DNA of 34,750 nt from an uncultured Porphyromonadaceae bacterium. GTDB taxonomy: Bacteria; Bacteroidota; Bacteroidia; Bacteroidales; Muribaculaceae. How positions within the stretch are numbered: the stretch's first letter is position 1; every line of letters starts with the position of its first letter. Below the pieces are notes generated by a model, which saw nothing but the letters and a program-made list of their open reading frames with translations, was not told where the DNA came from and did no database searches. Shown piece after piece: positions 1 through 8,800 of this stretch. Where the stretch lies: positions 1-34,750 of the forward strand of contig CAMWUJ010000030.1 of assembly GCA_947177405.1 (NCBI GenBank), read 5' to 3'. The translations under genes were made by a program, and so were the position numbers.

Positions 1-241
1 GGCCATCCTTCATTTTTTTATTCAGTATTTCAGCGGCTTTTCTTTTTAGCCTTCTGCAATGGCAACATTTTTGTGCTTTGAATCATGATCATATATTTTA
101 GTTATTTTCCAATACATAATACACTGAATTTAAACGCTATAAATATCAACTTATTGATAAATAAGTTAGTGGTTCAGTAAGCTTGATTTGCAAGGATAAT
201 TTTATCTTCTCTTCCCGTAAGATACGGGATAAGTTATGCAT
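1..241. other. AT-rich left-edge intergenic region
   Basis: No credible gene is seen here. It holds an AT-rich 8-bp inverted repeat at 148-155 and 160-167 with a 4-base loop, and a stronger hairpin at 214-228 listed separately. A minus-strand ATG at 10-12 could be the start of a gene running off the left edge, but only four codons are visible, so nothing can be said about it. Confidence 0.4.
214..228 (-). terminator. possible terminator of the small secreted-protein gene
   Basis: CCCGTA-AGA-TACGGG is a perfect 6-bp stem with a 3-base loop, lying 14 bases after the stop codon of the minus-strand gene at 242. The minus-strand sequence beyond it is purine-rich with no clear U run, so this is a weak terminator candidate or a 3' end stabiliser. 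Confidence 0.35.
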
Positions 242-712
242 CTACTTCCTTTTCTTCTTTTTTGATTTGCCGGAGGCTTTAGATCCGGATTTGCCGGATA
301 CCTTCTTTACGTTCATTGTATCTTTACGACTCCATTCCGGAATACTGCCGGCAGCTGTTCCATCGTCAAAAATAAGTATCTGGTAATGTGTTCCGGGTCC
401 ACTCGGGGTGTTATAGCGGAAACGTAATCCACCGGATAATTCGAAACGTATATTATTATCGTTTCCCAGGCGTTCCCACGTACCTCTCGCTGTTTTCCCA
501 CCAACACTCAGAGTACCGGGACCTCTGACTATGGTTCCATTGTATTCATTGCTTGTAAACGGTTGGAGCTTGACTGTGATTTTCCTCCCGATATAATCAG
601 TAATCACATATGTGCCCTCGGGCTTATTGAAATCAAACTTCGTTTCAGCTGACAGCGTCATACCCGTTAAAAGTAAGAGCACGAAAGTAAATAAAAATCT
701 GAGTTTTTTCAT
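242..712 (-). CDS. small secreted protein with basic C-terminal tail, function unknown
   Basis: I do not recognise a family. The start at 712 gives 156 residues beginning MKKLRFLFTF, a clean signal peptide with a hydrophobic core and likely cleavage after LSA near residue 22. An in-frame start at 754 would add 14 residues upstream of the signal peptide and would lie upstream of the likely promoter -7 box (732-739), so it is not preferred. The mature part is rich in Gly, Thr and aromatic residues, looks beta-rich, and has a segment describing a small folded domain (GTWERLGNDNNIRFELSGG). The last 20 residues are almost all Lys, Ser and Gly, a basic tail that could bind nucleic acid, LPS or another acidic surface; that is inference. 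It stands alone, divergent from the helicase gene. Confidence 0.7.
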   Translation of the reverse strand: MKKLRFLFTFVLLLLTGMTLSAETKFDFNKPEGTYVITDYIGRKITVKLQPFTSNEYNGTIVRGPGTLSVGGKTARGTWERLGNDNNIRFELSGGLRFRYNTPSGPGTHYQILIFDDGTAAGSIPEWSRKDTMNVKKVSGKSGSKASGKSKKKKRK

Positions 713-731
713 AATGCATATTTTTATATTG

Positions 732-739
732 CAAATATA
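732..739 (-). promoter_or_regulatory. -7 box (TATATTTG) for the small secreted-protein gene
   Basis: On the minus strand the sequence reads TATATTTG, a match to the Bacteroidetes -7 consensus TAnnTTTG, 20 bases upstream of the chosen ATG at 712. No good -33 TTTG is seen at the expected spacing. Confidence 0.5.
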
Positions 740-819
740 ATCTCTTTCCGACATATTCCCATATCTTACATCTCAAAGGGACCAAAGGGGATTGATAATG
801 ATATCTCAAAGAAAAACAT

Positions 820-827
820 TATATTTG
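820..827 (+). promoter_or_regulatory. -7 box (TATATTTG) for the helicase gene
   Basis: TATATTTG matches the Bacteroidetes -7 consensus. Transcription from it would begin at about 833, after the in-frame ATG at 792 and before the ATG at 870. This decides the helicase start: only 870 lies inside the transcript. An AGGAG element at 856-860 precedes that ATG. Confidence 0.55.
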
Positions 828-869
828 CATAAGAGAAATTTTCGGCTTGTGTATAGGAGCGATAAAAAG

Positions 870-3800
870 ATGAACAGCTTTCTTAACGAACTAATCGAGA
901 TTCAAGAGATGAGGGAGGATATCTCTTCCCGTTATCAGGCCTTAAGCGCCATATATCATAGATTTATCAATAGCGCCACTGCCAATGTGAGTGTTGGCAT
1001 TGAACTGCGCGGCCCCTTTGCCAAAACCGACTACCTCCTCAAGGAGCACGGGGCCTCTACTCGCCTGACCCGTATCACCCACACTGCCAGAAGCCACTTC
1101 AAGACCCTCTCCTCTCTTTCTGATGAAGAGAAAGAATACTTTTATCCCTACGACTTAGAGGCTCTCGCCCGCTTCTTCGCACTGGTGGAGAAGGCCGACA
1201 TCCCTACTGCTCTTTCAAGCCGGTTCCCTTCTCCGATGGAAACCAAGCGCCGGGGCATACTTGCCGCCGACTCAATGCGATTGATTGTGGAAGATTTTGA
1301 CCTTCAATTCATCCGGGCCAAAGCTGAATCCGATCCCGTGATAATCTATCAAATCGATTATGCCACCCCCTCGGAAGCATATCCATTCGACCGATCCTAC
1401 CTCCACGACATTCTCTTTCCGGGAGCGCAGATTAACGCCATCCGTCCACGTATCGACGGCACAACTATCTTCCCCGAGATCCTGATCTTCGAGCCCGACA
1501 TTCTTATCGATGTATCGACCGTGGCCGGTTGTTTCGAATCATACGCCACCGACCCTCGCATAGCCCTGTTGAAAAGAATCACTCCTCCCCCCGCCGGAGA
1601 TGCCATAAATCTCGGAAATTTTGCCGGCCAACTTCTCGACGAAGCTATCCATGCCACGCTTTCACCCCGACCTTATCCGGAGAGCGCCATGGATTTCTTC
1701 AGAAACAATGCCCTTGCTCTGGCAGCAATCCCCCCCGGTAGATCTTTCCATGCCGATGCCGGCACACAGCGGAATAATATTTTCAAGGCTCTTCATCGCG
1801 ATCTGCCCGAATCATTCTCCGGTTTCGACATAAAGGAGGTGATGGTCGAACCATCTTTCTTCTCCGAGATGCTCGGGCTGCAGGGTCGTATGGACTTCCT
1901 CCAGCTCGACATGAGAATACTCGTGGAGCAGAAATCAGGTAAAGGAGAATGGCCATACAATAATTTTATCGTTCCTCGCCAGCGCACCTCTCATTATGTG
2001 CAACTCCTCCTCTATATGCTTATCATACGCTATAACTACCGCTCGCGATATGAAGCCAACGGCAGAAAACTTGATCCTTTCCTTCTATATTCCAAATATG
2101 AAAAAAGCCTCCTTGCCCTTGGTTTCGCCCCTGCATTAGTGGAGGAAGCCATCAAGATAAGAAACATGATCGCTGCCCGCGATATCCTTTATGCCGAACA
2201 GGGTATGGACTTTCTCAAAGACCTCACTCCCGCAATGCTTAACACCAAAGGTGAGTCCAAGCTATGGAAAGATTACACCGCCCCACAGCTCTCCTCTCTC
2301 CTTTCCCCTATCAGGGCTGTGGAGGAAACCGACAGGAAATATTATCTGCGATTCATGCGCTTTGTAGCCAAGGAGCATCTTCTGGCCAAGACCGGCAACC
2401 GCAAGAAAGAGAATTCCGGATTTGCCTCAACCTGGCTGAGCCCTCCGGAGGAGAAGATAGAGTCGGGAAATATCTATGTGGGGCTACATCTCGACCTCCC
2501 GGCAGAGAATGAAGAAGGTATAAATCAGACGGGAAAGCCGGGAAAAGTGATGAAGATTGAAGATTTAACTCTTCGCTTCACCGAAGACGACCGCAACGGA
2601 ATGGCTAATTTCCGTAAAGGTGATATTGTGATTCTTTACTCTTATCCCGAAGGCTCCGTGCCGGATGCCCGACGCAATATGGTGTTTCGTTGCTCGATTG
2701 CCGACATCACTTCCCGATCTATACGCCTGCGTCTCCGAGCTCCGCAGTCGAGCGTCAAGGCTTTCTTCAATCGTCTTGATGATACCGGAGGGGAATTGCT
2801 GTGGGCGATAGAACACGACTTTGTGGAGTCATCCTTCACAGGCCTTTACCGCGCTGTCCATTCCTTTCTTTCAGCTCCTTCGTCACGACGCGACCTCCTC
2901 ATGATGCGCCGTTCTCCATCAATAGATACCTCCCGTAAGCTCAGGCTCGACCATGGGAGTTTCAATAGTCTGGCTCTGAAAGCAAAGCAGGCCGGAGATA
3001 TGTTTCTCATCATAGGCCCTCCCGGTACCGGCAAGACATCGTTCGGTCTCATGACATCTCTCCGCGAAGAATTAGCCGAACCCGAATCCAATGTGCTCAT
3101 CTCGGCTTTTACAAATCGGGCAGTGGATGAGATATGCTCCAAACTTGCCTCCGATGGAATTGACTACATACGTCTGGGATCCGAACTCTCTTGTTCATCT
3201 CCCAAAGAGAATCTTCTCTGCAACCGTATCGCCTCATGCCGCACGGTGGATGAGGTGAGACAGGTGATTGTCAATACCAGAGTGATTGTGGCGACTACCA
3301 CAGCTCTCAATTCATCTCCTCTGCTTTTCAAACTGAAAAATTTCTCATTAGCCATAATCGATGAGGCCTCGCAGATTCTTGAACCACACATCATTGGCCT
3401 CCTGTCGGCTGTCTCCCCCCGAGATATGCCGGCGATAGGTCGCTTCATAATGATCGGCGACCACAAGCAGCTTCCGGCCATCGTGCAGCAGACTCCGGCC
3501 GACTCCCGTGTGGATGAACCCGAACTTCACGCCATCGGCCTCACAGACTGCGCGCTCTCTTTGTTCGAGAGACTCGTGAGACATTACGGCAATAATCCCT
3601 CCGTATGCCACATGCTCACATCGCAAGGCCGGATGCATGAGGAAATAGCACGCTTCCCTAATGATTTCTTCTATGGTGGAAATCTTAATGCCGTACCGCT
3701 GCCTCATCAAGTGGCTTCTCTCCCGGAAATCCATACTGATGGTGAGAATAAGATAGGTGAGATTTTAAGGAGTCGGAGAATAGCTTTTTTCAATATTCCT

Positions 3801-4289
3801 CTTCAAAAAAGAGAGGTATCAGATAAGGTGAATCATAATGAGGCAAAGCTCATAAGCCTCCTGGTAAAAGAGATATATGAAATAAAGAAAGACACTTTTG
3901 ATCCGGATCGCACGGTTGGCATCATCGTGCCCTACCGCAATCAGATTGCCGCAATCCGCAACGAGCTTACACACCACAATATTCCTGAGCTGACCGACAT
4001 CACTATCGACACTATCGAACGCTATCAGGGGAGTCAGCGTAAATTCATTATATATGGCTTCACAGTGTCGCGTCCCTACCAGCTCGATTTTCTTTCCAAC
4101 CAGACTTTCCGTGAGGATGAAATGATTATCGACCGCAAACTCAATGTGGCCATGACGCGGGCAGAGGAGCATCTCCTGATGGTAGGAAACGCTCCTCTGC
4201 TGAGGCGTAATGTCATATTTTCAAATCTTCTCGATTATCTCACGAGAGAGAATGCTGTTTTCTCTTCTCTAACAGACCCTGAGGAGTGA
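870..4289 (+). CDS. Dna2-like RecB-family nuclease fused to SF1B helicase
   Basis: A 1139-residue DNA helicase-nuclease. Around residues 340-382 it has a PD-(D/E)XK nuclease signature of the RecB/Cas4/Dna2 type: GRMDF (D342), VEQKSG (E353, K355) and a downstream HYVQLLLY (Q378, Y382). The C-terminal half is a superfamily 1 Upf1/Dna2-type motor: Walker A GPPGTGKT at 716-723, Walker B DEAS at 831-834, GDHKQLPA at 863-870, IVPYRNQ near 1019, DTIERYQGSQ near 1047-1056, and LNVAMTRAEEHL at 1091-1102. Such proteins unwind and cut single-stranded or flapped DNA in repair or in defence. No Cys cluster for the iron-sulphur centre of eukaryotic Dna2 is apparent. The gene is monocistronic, converging on the GH13 gene with 14 bases between stop codons. 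Start 870 was chosen because the -7 box lies between 792 and 870. Confidence 0.85.
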   Translation: MNSFLNELIEIQEMREDISSRYQALSAIYHRFINSATANVSVGIELRGPFAKTDYLLKEHGASTRLTRITHTARSHFKTLSSLSDEEKEYFYPYDLEALARFFALVEKADIPTALSSRFPSPMETKRRGILAADSMRLIVEDFDLQFIRAKAESDPVIIYQIDYATPSEAYPFDRSYLHDILFPGAQINAIRPRIDGTTIFPEILIFEPDILIDVSTVAGCFESYATDPRIALLKRITPPPAGDAINLGNFAGQLLDEAIHATLSPRPYPESAMDFFRNNALALAAIPPGRSFHADAGTQRNNIFKALHRDLPESFSGFDIKEVMVEPSFFSEMLGLQGRMDFLQLDMRILVEQKSGKGEWPYNNFIVPRQRTSHYVQLLLYMLIIRYNYRSRYEANGRKLDPFLLYSKYEKSLLALGFAPALVEEAIKIRNMIAARDILYAEQGMDFLKDLTPAMLNTKGESKLWKDYTAPQLSSLLSPIRAVEETDRKYYLRFMRFVAKEHLLAKTGNRKKENSGFASTWLSPPEEKIESGNIYVGLHLDLPAENEEGINQTGKPGKVMKIEDLTLRFTEDDRNGMANFRKGDIVILYSYPEGSVPDARRNMVFRCSIADITSRSIRLRLRAPQSSVKAFFNRLDDTGGELLWAIEHDFVESSFTGLYRAVHSFLSAPSSRRDLLMMRRSPSIDTSRKLRLDHGSFNSLALKAKQAGDMFLIIGPPGTGKTSFGLMTSLREELAEPESNVLISAFTNRAVDEICSKLASDGIDYIRLGSELSCSSPKENLLCNRIASCRTVDEVRQVIVNTRVIVATTTALNSSPLLFKLKNFSLAIIDEASQILEPHIIGLLSAVSPRDMPAIGRFIMIGDHKQLPAIVQQTPADSRVDEPELHAIGLTDCALSLFERLVRHYGNNPSVCHMLTSQGRMHEEIARFPNDFFYGGNLNAVPLPHQVASLPEIHTDGENKIGEILRSRRIAFFNIPLQKREVSDKVNHNEAKLISLLVKEIYEIKKDTFDPDRTVGIIVPYRNQIAAIRNELTHHNIPELTDITIDTIERYQGSQRKFIIYGFTVSRPYQLDFLSNQTFREDEMIIDRKLNVAMTRAEEHLLMVGNAPLLRRNVIFSNLLDYLTRENAVFSSLTDPEE

Positions 4290-4303
4290 AACTACCCCGG
4301 AGA

Positions 4304-5680
4304 TCACTCACCTACAAAAATGAGGTATTCCCCCGGTGCAAGGGTCTTGGGGATGGAGGCAGGTTTGCCGGTCATCCAGTTGGTCATTCCCTTCACGGAA
4401 GGTGCTTTCTTGAAAGGCTTCACGGTGGTCTTGCCGAGGTTGGCGACAGTGATCACATTCCCTCTGCGGAATGCTATCACATCATCCGAGGCAGTGGAGA
4501 TACGCTCCACTTTCGCACCGCGTCCGCTACCGGCGGCAAGCTCCTTGCGTTCATGTTTAAGCTTGTTGAGCTTCTGATAGAAAGCTGTTACATCTTTGCC
4601 GGAATTCCAGTCGGGAGCCTCATCCTTGTCGAAGAAAGCAAACGCCCGGTTCATTCCCACTTCCTGTCCGGTATAAATCAAAGGCATCCCCGGAAGAGTG
4701 TACATAAGCACGGCAAAAGCATCTCTAAGATTACCGAGACGGTCGAACTCCGTGCCCTCCCATGAGTTGAGGTCATGATTGGTGGTCATGTTCATCATAT
4801 AAGAATCACCGGGATAGATATTGGCCTCCTCATCGAGACGCACGAAGATATCAGAAGCGTGTTTCTCGGGGAATTCCTTGATGTTTCCCTTCTCATCCTT
4901 AAAGGTGTATTGACCCGAAGTGGCGGCGATAGCGCTGAAGAGGTCTTTCATGGGCCAGTTATAGTCCATATCGAAAGCATGTTCCACCAGCTCCGGATCC
5001 GGAGCCTCGGCAAGCATGAATATACCGGGCTTCACAGCCTCAAGCTGCGGACGGTTCTCATTCCAGAAATCCACAGGAACCTCCATCGCCACATCACAAC
5101 GGAAGCCGTCGATATCAGCCTCACGAAGCCAATATGCCATGGCATCTGTCATCGCCTTGCGCATCTCGGGATTGGAATAATCGAATTTATATACATCCGT
5201 CCAGTCGTAAGGGCCATACATCTCTCCCTTATCATTACGCACATACCAGTCGGGATGATTCTTCACCCACGCATTGTCGCGGCCAGAGTGATTGGGTACC
5301 CAGTCGATGATCACCTTCATCCCGTTGTCGTGGGCTGTTTTAACCACTTTGCGGAAGTCGTCGATATTTCCGAATTCAGGATTGACTCCCTTGTAATCTC
5401 TCACGGCGTAATAGCTGCCGAGTTTCCCTTTTCTCCCATCCTCCGAAATAGGATGTATAGGCATGAACCAAAGGATATCGACCCCGAGATCCTTCAGGCG
5501 TGGAATCTGAGGAAGGAAAGCCTCCAAGGTGCCTTCGGGTGTGCTCTGACGGAGATTGACTTCATAAATCACGGCATCCCTACTCCACTCCGGATGATTC
5601 ACGGTGGTGGGTGCCGGTGTCTGTGCGTTGCCAAATAAAGTGGCACACGCTCCTAACACTGTTGCAAGAATTTTTTTCAT
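4304..5680 (-). CDS. exported GH13 alpha-amylase-family glycosidase
   Basis: A 458-residue glycoside hydrolase family 13 enzyme, expected to act on alpha-glucans or maltooligosaccharides outside the cytoplasm. The conserved regions are visible in order: DWVPNH at 126-131, DGFRCDVA at 191-198 with nucleophile D196, acid/base E225 in LAEAPDP, and NHD at 301-303 with the transition-state Asp D303. A short beta-domain follows the barrel. The N-terminus is a signal peptide; cleavage after GNA (residue 19) looks like signal peptidase I, although LGAC at residues 9-12 could be read as an early lipobox. It is transcribed alone from a -7 box at 5729-5736. No SusC/SusD pair is nearby, so it is not part of a visible polysaccharide utilisation locus. 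Exact substrate cannot be read from the sequence. Confidence 0.9.
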   Translation of the reverse strand: MKKILATVLGACATLFGNAQTPAPTTVNHPEWSRDAVIYEVNLRQSTPEGTLEAFLPQIPRLKDLGVDILWFMPIHPISEDGRKGKLGSYYAVRDYKGVNPEFGNIDDFRKVVKTAHDNGMKVIIDWVPNHSGRDNAWVKNHPDWYVRNDKGEMYGPYDWTDVYKFDYSNPEMRKAMTDAMAYWLREADIDGFRCDVAMEVPVDFWNENRPQLEAVKPGIFMLAEAPDPELVEHAFDMDYNWPMKDLFSAIAATSGQYTFKDEKGNIKEFPEKHASDIFVRLDEEANIYPGDSYMMNMTTNHDLNSWEGTEFDRLGNLRDAFAVLMYTLPGMPLIYTGQEVGMNRAFAFFDKDEAPDWNSGKDVTAFYQKLNKLKHERKELAAGSGRGAKVERISTASDDVIAFRRGNVITVANLGKTTVKPFKKAPSVKGMTNWMTGKPASIPKTLAPGEYLIFVGE

Positions 5681-5728
5681 GATAAGCTTTTATGGGTTTT
5701 ACACATTGAAGTCGTTTAAACTTCTTTG

Positions 5729-5736
5729 CAAAAATA
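5729..5736 (-). promoter_or_regulatory. -7 box (TATTTTTG) for the GH13 gene
   Basis: Minus-strand TATTTTTG fits TAnnTTTG and lies 49 bases upstream of the ATG at 5680. No convincing -33 TTTG is seen, so confidence is moderate. Confidence 0.45.
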
Positions 5737-5766
5737 CAAAAAATTTTGGATGTAGTCTTAAAAAAA

Positions 5767-5798
5767 GAGCCCCCGGAATGAAAATCTCCCGGAGGCTC
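5767..5798 (-). terminator. intrinsic terminator of the T9SS adhesin gene
   Basis: On the minus strand GAGCCTCCGG, a 12-base loop and CCGGGGGCTC form a 10-bp stem with one mismatch, followed directly by seven U residues (complement of 5760-5766). It starts 21 bases after the stop codon of the adhesin gene and separates it from the GH13 gene. Confidence 0.85.
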
Positions 5799-5818
5799 CC
5801 TGTCATATGAGACAAACC

Positions 5819-8800
5819 TTACTTGACAATTACTTTCACCGAATGTCCATCGACAGTGACGATATAGATACCCTTATCCACATTCACCATCACTTCGTTG
5901 GTGTCAGCCTTCAGCGATTTCACACGGATACCCGACACATCGGAAATCTCCACATTGCGGTCGATTGCTCCGCGAACCACTATGCGGCCCGCTACTCCGA
6001 ACACCTTCACCAGGCTGTTCTCCACATCCGTTACCGAACTGAAATTAATTACGGCCGTATTACTGATGCGGCTCTCGCCCACGGTATATGCTGCTGTGAC
6101 GCGATAGCTATGTTTGTCGCCCGCTGTGGCATCGAGATAATTCTTCTCAGCCACCGGAGATTCATTCAAAGCCTTGCCGTCGCGATATACGTTATAGCCA
6201 AGGAAGTCGGCCTCTACAGGCTTACCGTTCTTAAGGTCAATATCATCCACCATAAGCATACCCTTACCGTTGGCCACGCTTCGAAGTGCAACATATTTGG
6301 TTCCCTCAGGGATATCAAGTTCGACATTGGTCCATTCTGCCGGTACAAGATAATCTTGAAGCACCTTCACTGTAAAGTCCTCTTTCTCCTTGCCGGTAGA
6401 AGATATCAGCACCTCGATATCCTCACGCCAGTTGGGCAATGCGCTGCGCACCCAGAAATTGATTGTGCGTGCCTTGCCGCTAAGTTCCGGAGATATAAGC
6501 CATTCATCATTGGGTACCAACTCCTTATTATATACCGTAGCTATATATTTATTGCCTGTATGAGCCGTATAGCCAAGTGGCTTCACTTTCGGATCAGCTT
6601 TCACATCTATGATAAAGAAGCCCACAGGCTCACCATTGATCTCAGGCCATTCGAGAGGAGAAAGCTCGAGTTTGGGATTGCCGCTGGCATAAATGGTCCA
6701 TTCTCCGATTCCGTCGGTCTGCATGTCGGTGTAGCTTTCGAAATCCTCGACATCTCCGATTCTGGGATAAAGCTCGGGGTCAGGCTCGGTCCAGTTGAGA
6801 GCCACACTTCCGTCCTCACTCTTCTCTGCCTTAAGGTCGCGGGGACCGGGGAATACAGAATAAATCGTATTGACCTCTGTGATGAAAAGATCGTCAAGGT
6901 CATACTCATCTTCAGAAGAGATGACTTCAGCGGAAAGGAGGTTAAGTTCGGGAGCATGAGGTGTGAGTGTGAACTCAAACTCGGTCTTATAGCTTTCTCC
7001 CACCTTTAGTGCCGGAATATCTATTGTCTCGGCCTCCTCATCATTCACACTAATCTTGAGTGTGGCGGTGCCAATGTCTTTCAAGCCGTTGTTTTCAACC
7101 ACGAAAGGAACTTTTGCGGGCTGACCCACAGTGGCATCAATCTCATAAGGACCTTTGACACGTTCGTTATAATCCGGACGGTAATATACCTTCATGTTAT
7201 CGATTATAACATAATCCTTATTGACTATGTTGGCCTTCATCCCCAACTGGAATGCACTTCCCTTTATCATGCTTCCTTTCAGAGAGGAGAGATCGATATT
7301 TTCTTCTTTCCATTCTGTATTGTCGCCGGCCAGACTTACGGTCTCAAGTTTCTCCCATTCTCCGTCAGGCTTCTTATACATAATGTCAATTGTATTCTGA
7401 TTCTCCGGCTCCACAAGATGATAGAAATTCAGGGTCGGATTTTTGGATCTACCTGAGAGCTCGATATTTCCACAGAAAAACATACTGTTATCACCCGGGA
7501 AGAATCCCTGATATCCAATGAAACCATTGTCATGATCCACTGATTTGAGGCCATATAGCAGCTGATCCTCATCCTGATTGAACGTAGCATCGTCCATCAG
7601 ATACCAGTTTCCATGCATCTGGTTGTCGTTCTGTACAAACCAGGGATGATGTGCTCTTGTTTCCTCAAACGATTCATAGAACGGCAGTGAATAAGGCTTG
7701 CCAACAAGCACCATGTCGGAAACGGCATAGTCTTCAGACCCCATATCCTCCGCCCATGTGCGCACGGCGAAGAGGAAATAATACTGTTCGGGATTGGTAT
7801 AATCGAAAGCCGCACCATTTGCGGAGGTCTTCCCCATCGGTACCAACTCATTGTTCTGATATACGAAGAGTTCATATTCCACAGCACCGGGAGCATAGGC
7901 AAGACCGTTGATGTCGGCATCCACCTTGTCCCAGGAGATGTTGACACGGGTGAAGTTGGTAACTTCCGGTTTCAGATTGGCCACTGCTGGAGGTATGTCA
8001 TAACCCACATAACATTCACCGGGAGTGCGCGGACCCGTAGTGTCGGAGCCCTCACACATCACTATATAAGAATGAGTTCCCTTAGCGCTTACATTATCCA
8101 CATAGCTCACCTCCTCGCCGGGTGCGGGTGTGAGTGTGGCAACAAGGATTCCGTCGCGGACAATCTTCACACAGTCGAGCTCCTTGAGTGGATTGCCTGT
8201 GATATCGAGAGAAGGCGCACGGAATTTCACGGTCGCGTTCATAGCTCCAAGAGCACCGGGAATCACCTGCAGGTTCTCCACCGCTCCGGGTGTGGTAGGC
8301 ACCGAACTATAATCCACGATGAAATTGTCCACACTCACCTTTGTAGCACCGAAATCATTCTTTGTGTGGATACCCACATAATAAATGTCGGTGGTGGGAG
8401 CGGTATAGCTAAGTCGCTGCCAGAGGTCGGGCTGGAGCACTTCATTATATGTCTCCGTGATCTCTGTCATAGGAAGAATCACGGCTGTCATGGCGGATGC
8501 CTCGGGAGAAGTGCCGATACATACCTCGAAATAATCCTGATAGCCCACAAGCTCTTTCCATATCTCAAACATTATCGGATATGAATGTCCGGCTTTCATG
8601 TGTATGCCCGGAGAGAACAGCCAGTCATCCTTAACTGTATTTACATGTCCCCCGGCCACATAATTGCGATACATACGGTCCCATTCCCAGGTGTTGCCGT
8701 CGCCATCACAATCCTCGGCAGTGAAGTGGTATCCCTCCTCCTCAGTGCTAAACATATTCAGATAGCTCTCCTCCACCCCACCGAGATAAGCTGTATTTGA

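Noticed and set aside
4775..5638. 287-codon plus-strand open frame
   Set aside because: Antisense to the GH13 gene with its full set of catalytic motifs; no coding signs of its own.
5807..7009. 400-codon plus-strand open frame
   Set aside because: It is antisense to the 1499-residue adhesin gene, which has signal peptide, domains, promoter and terminator; the antisense product is His/Ile/Arg-rich with no recognisable pattern.
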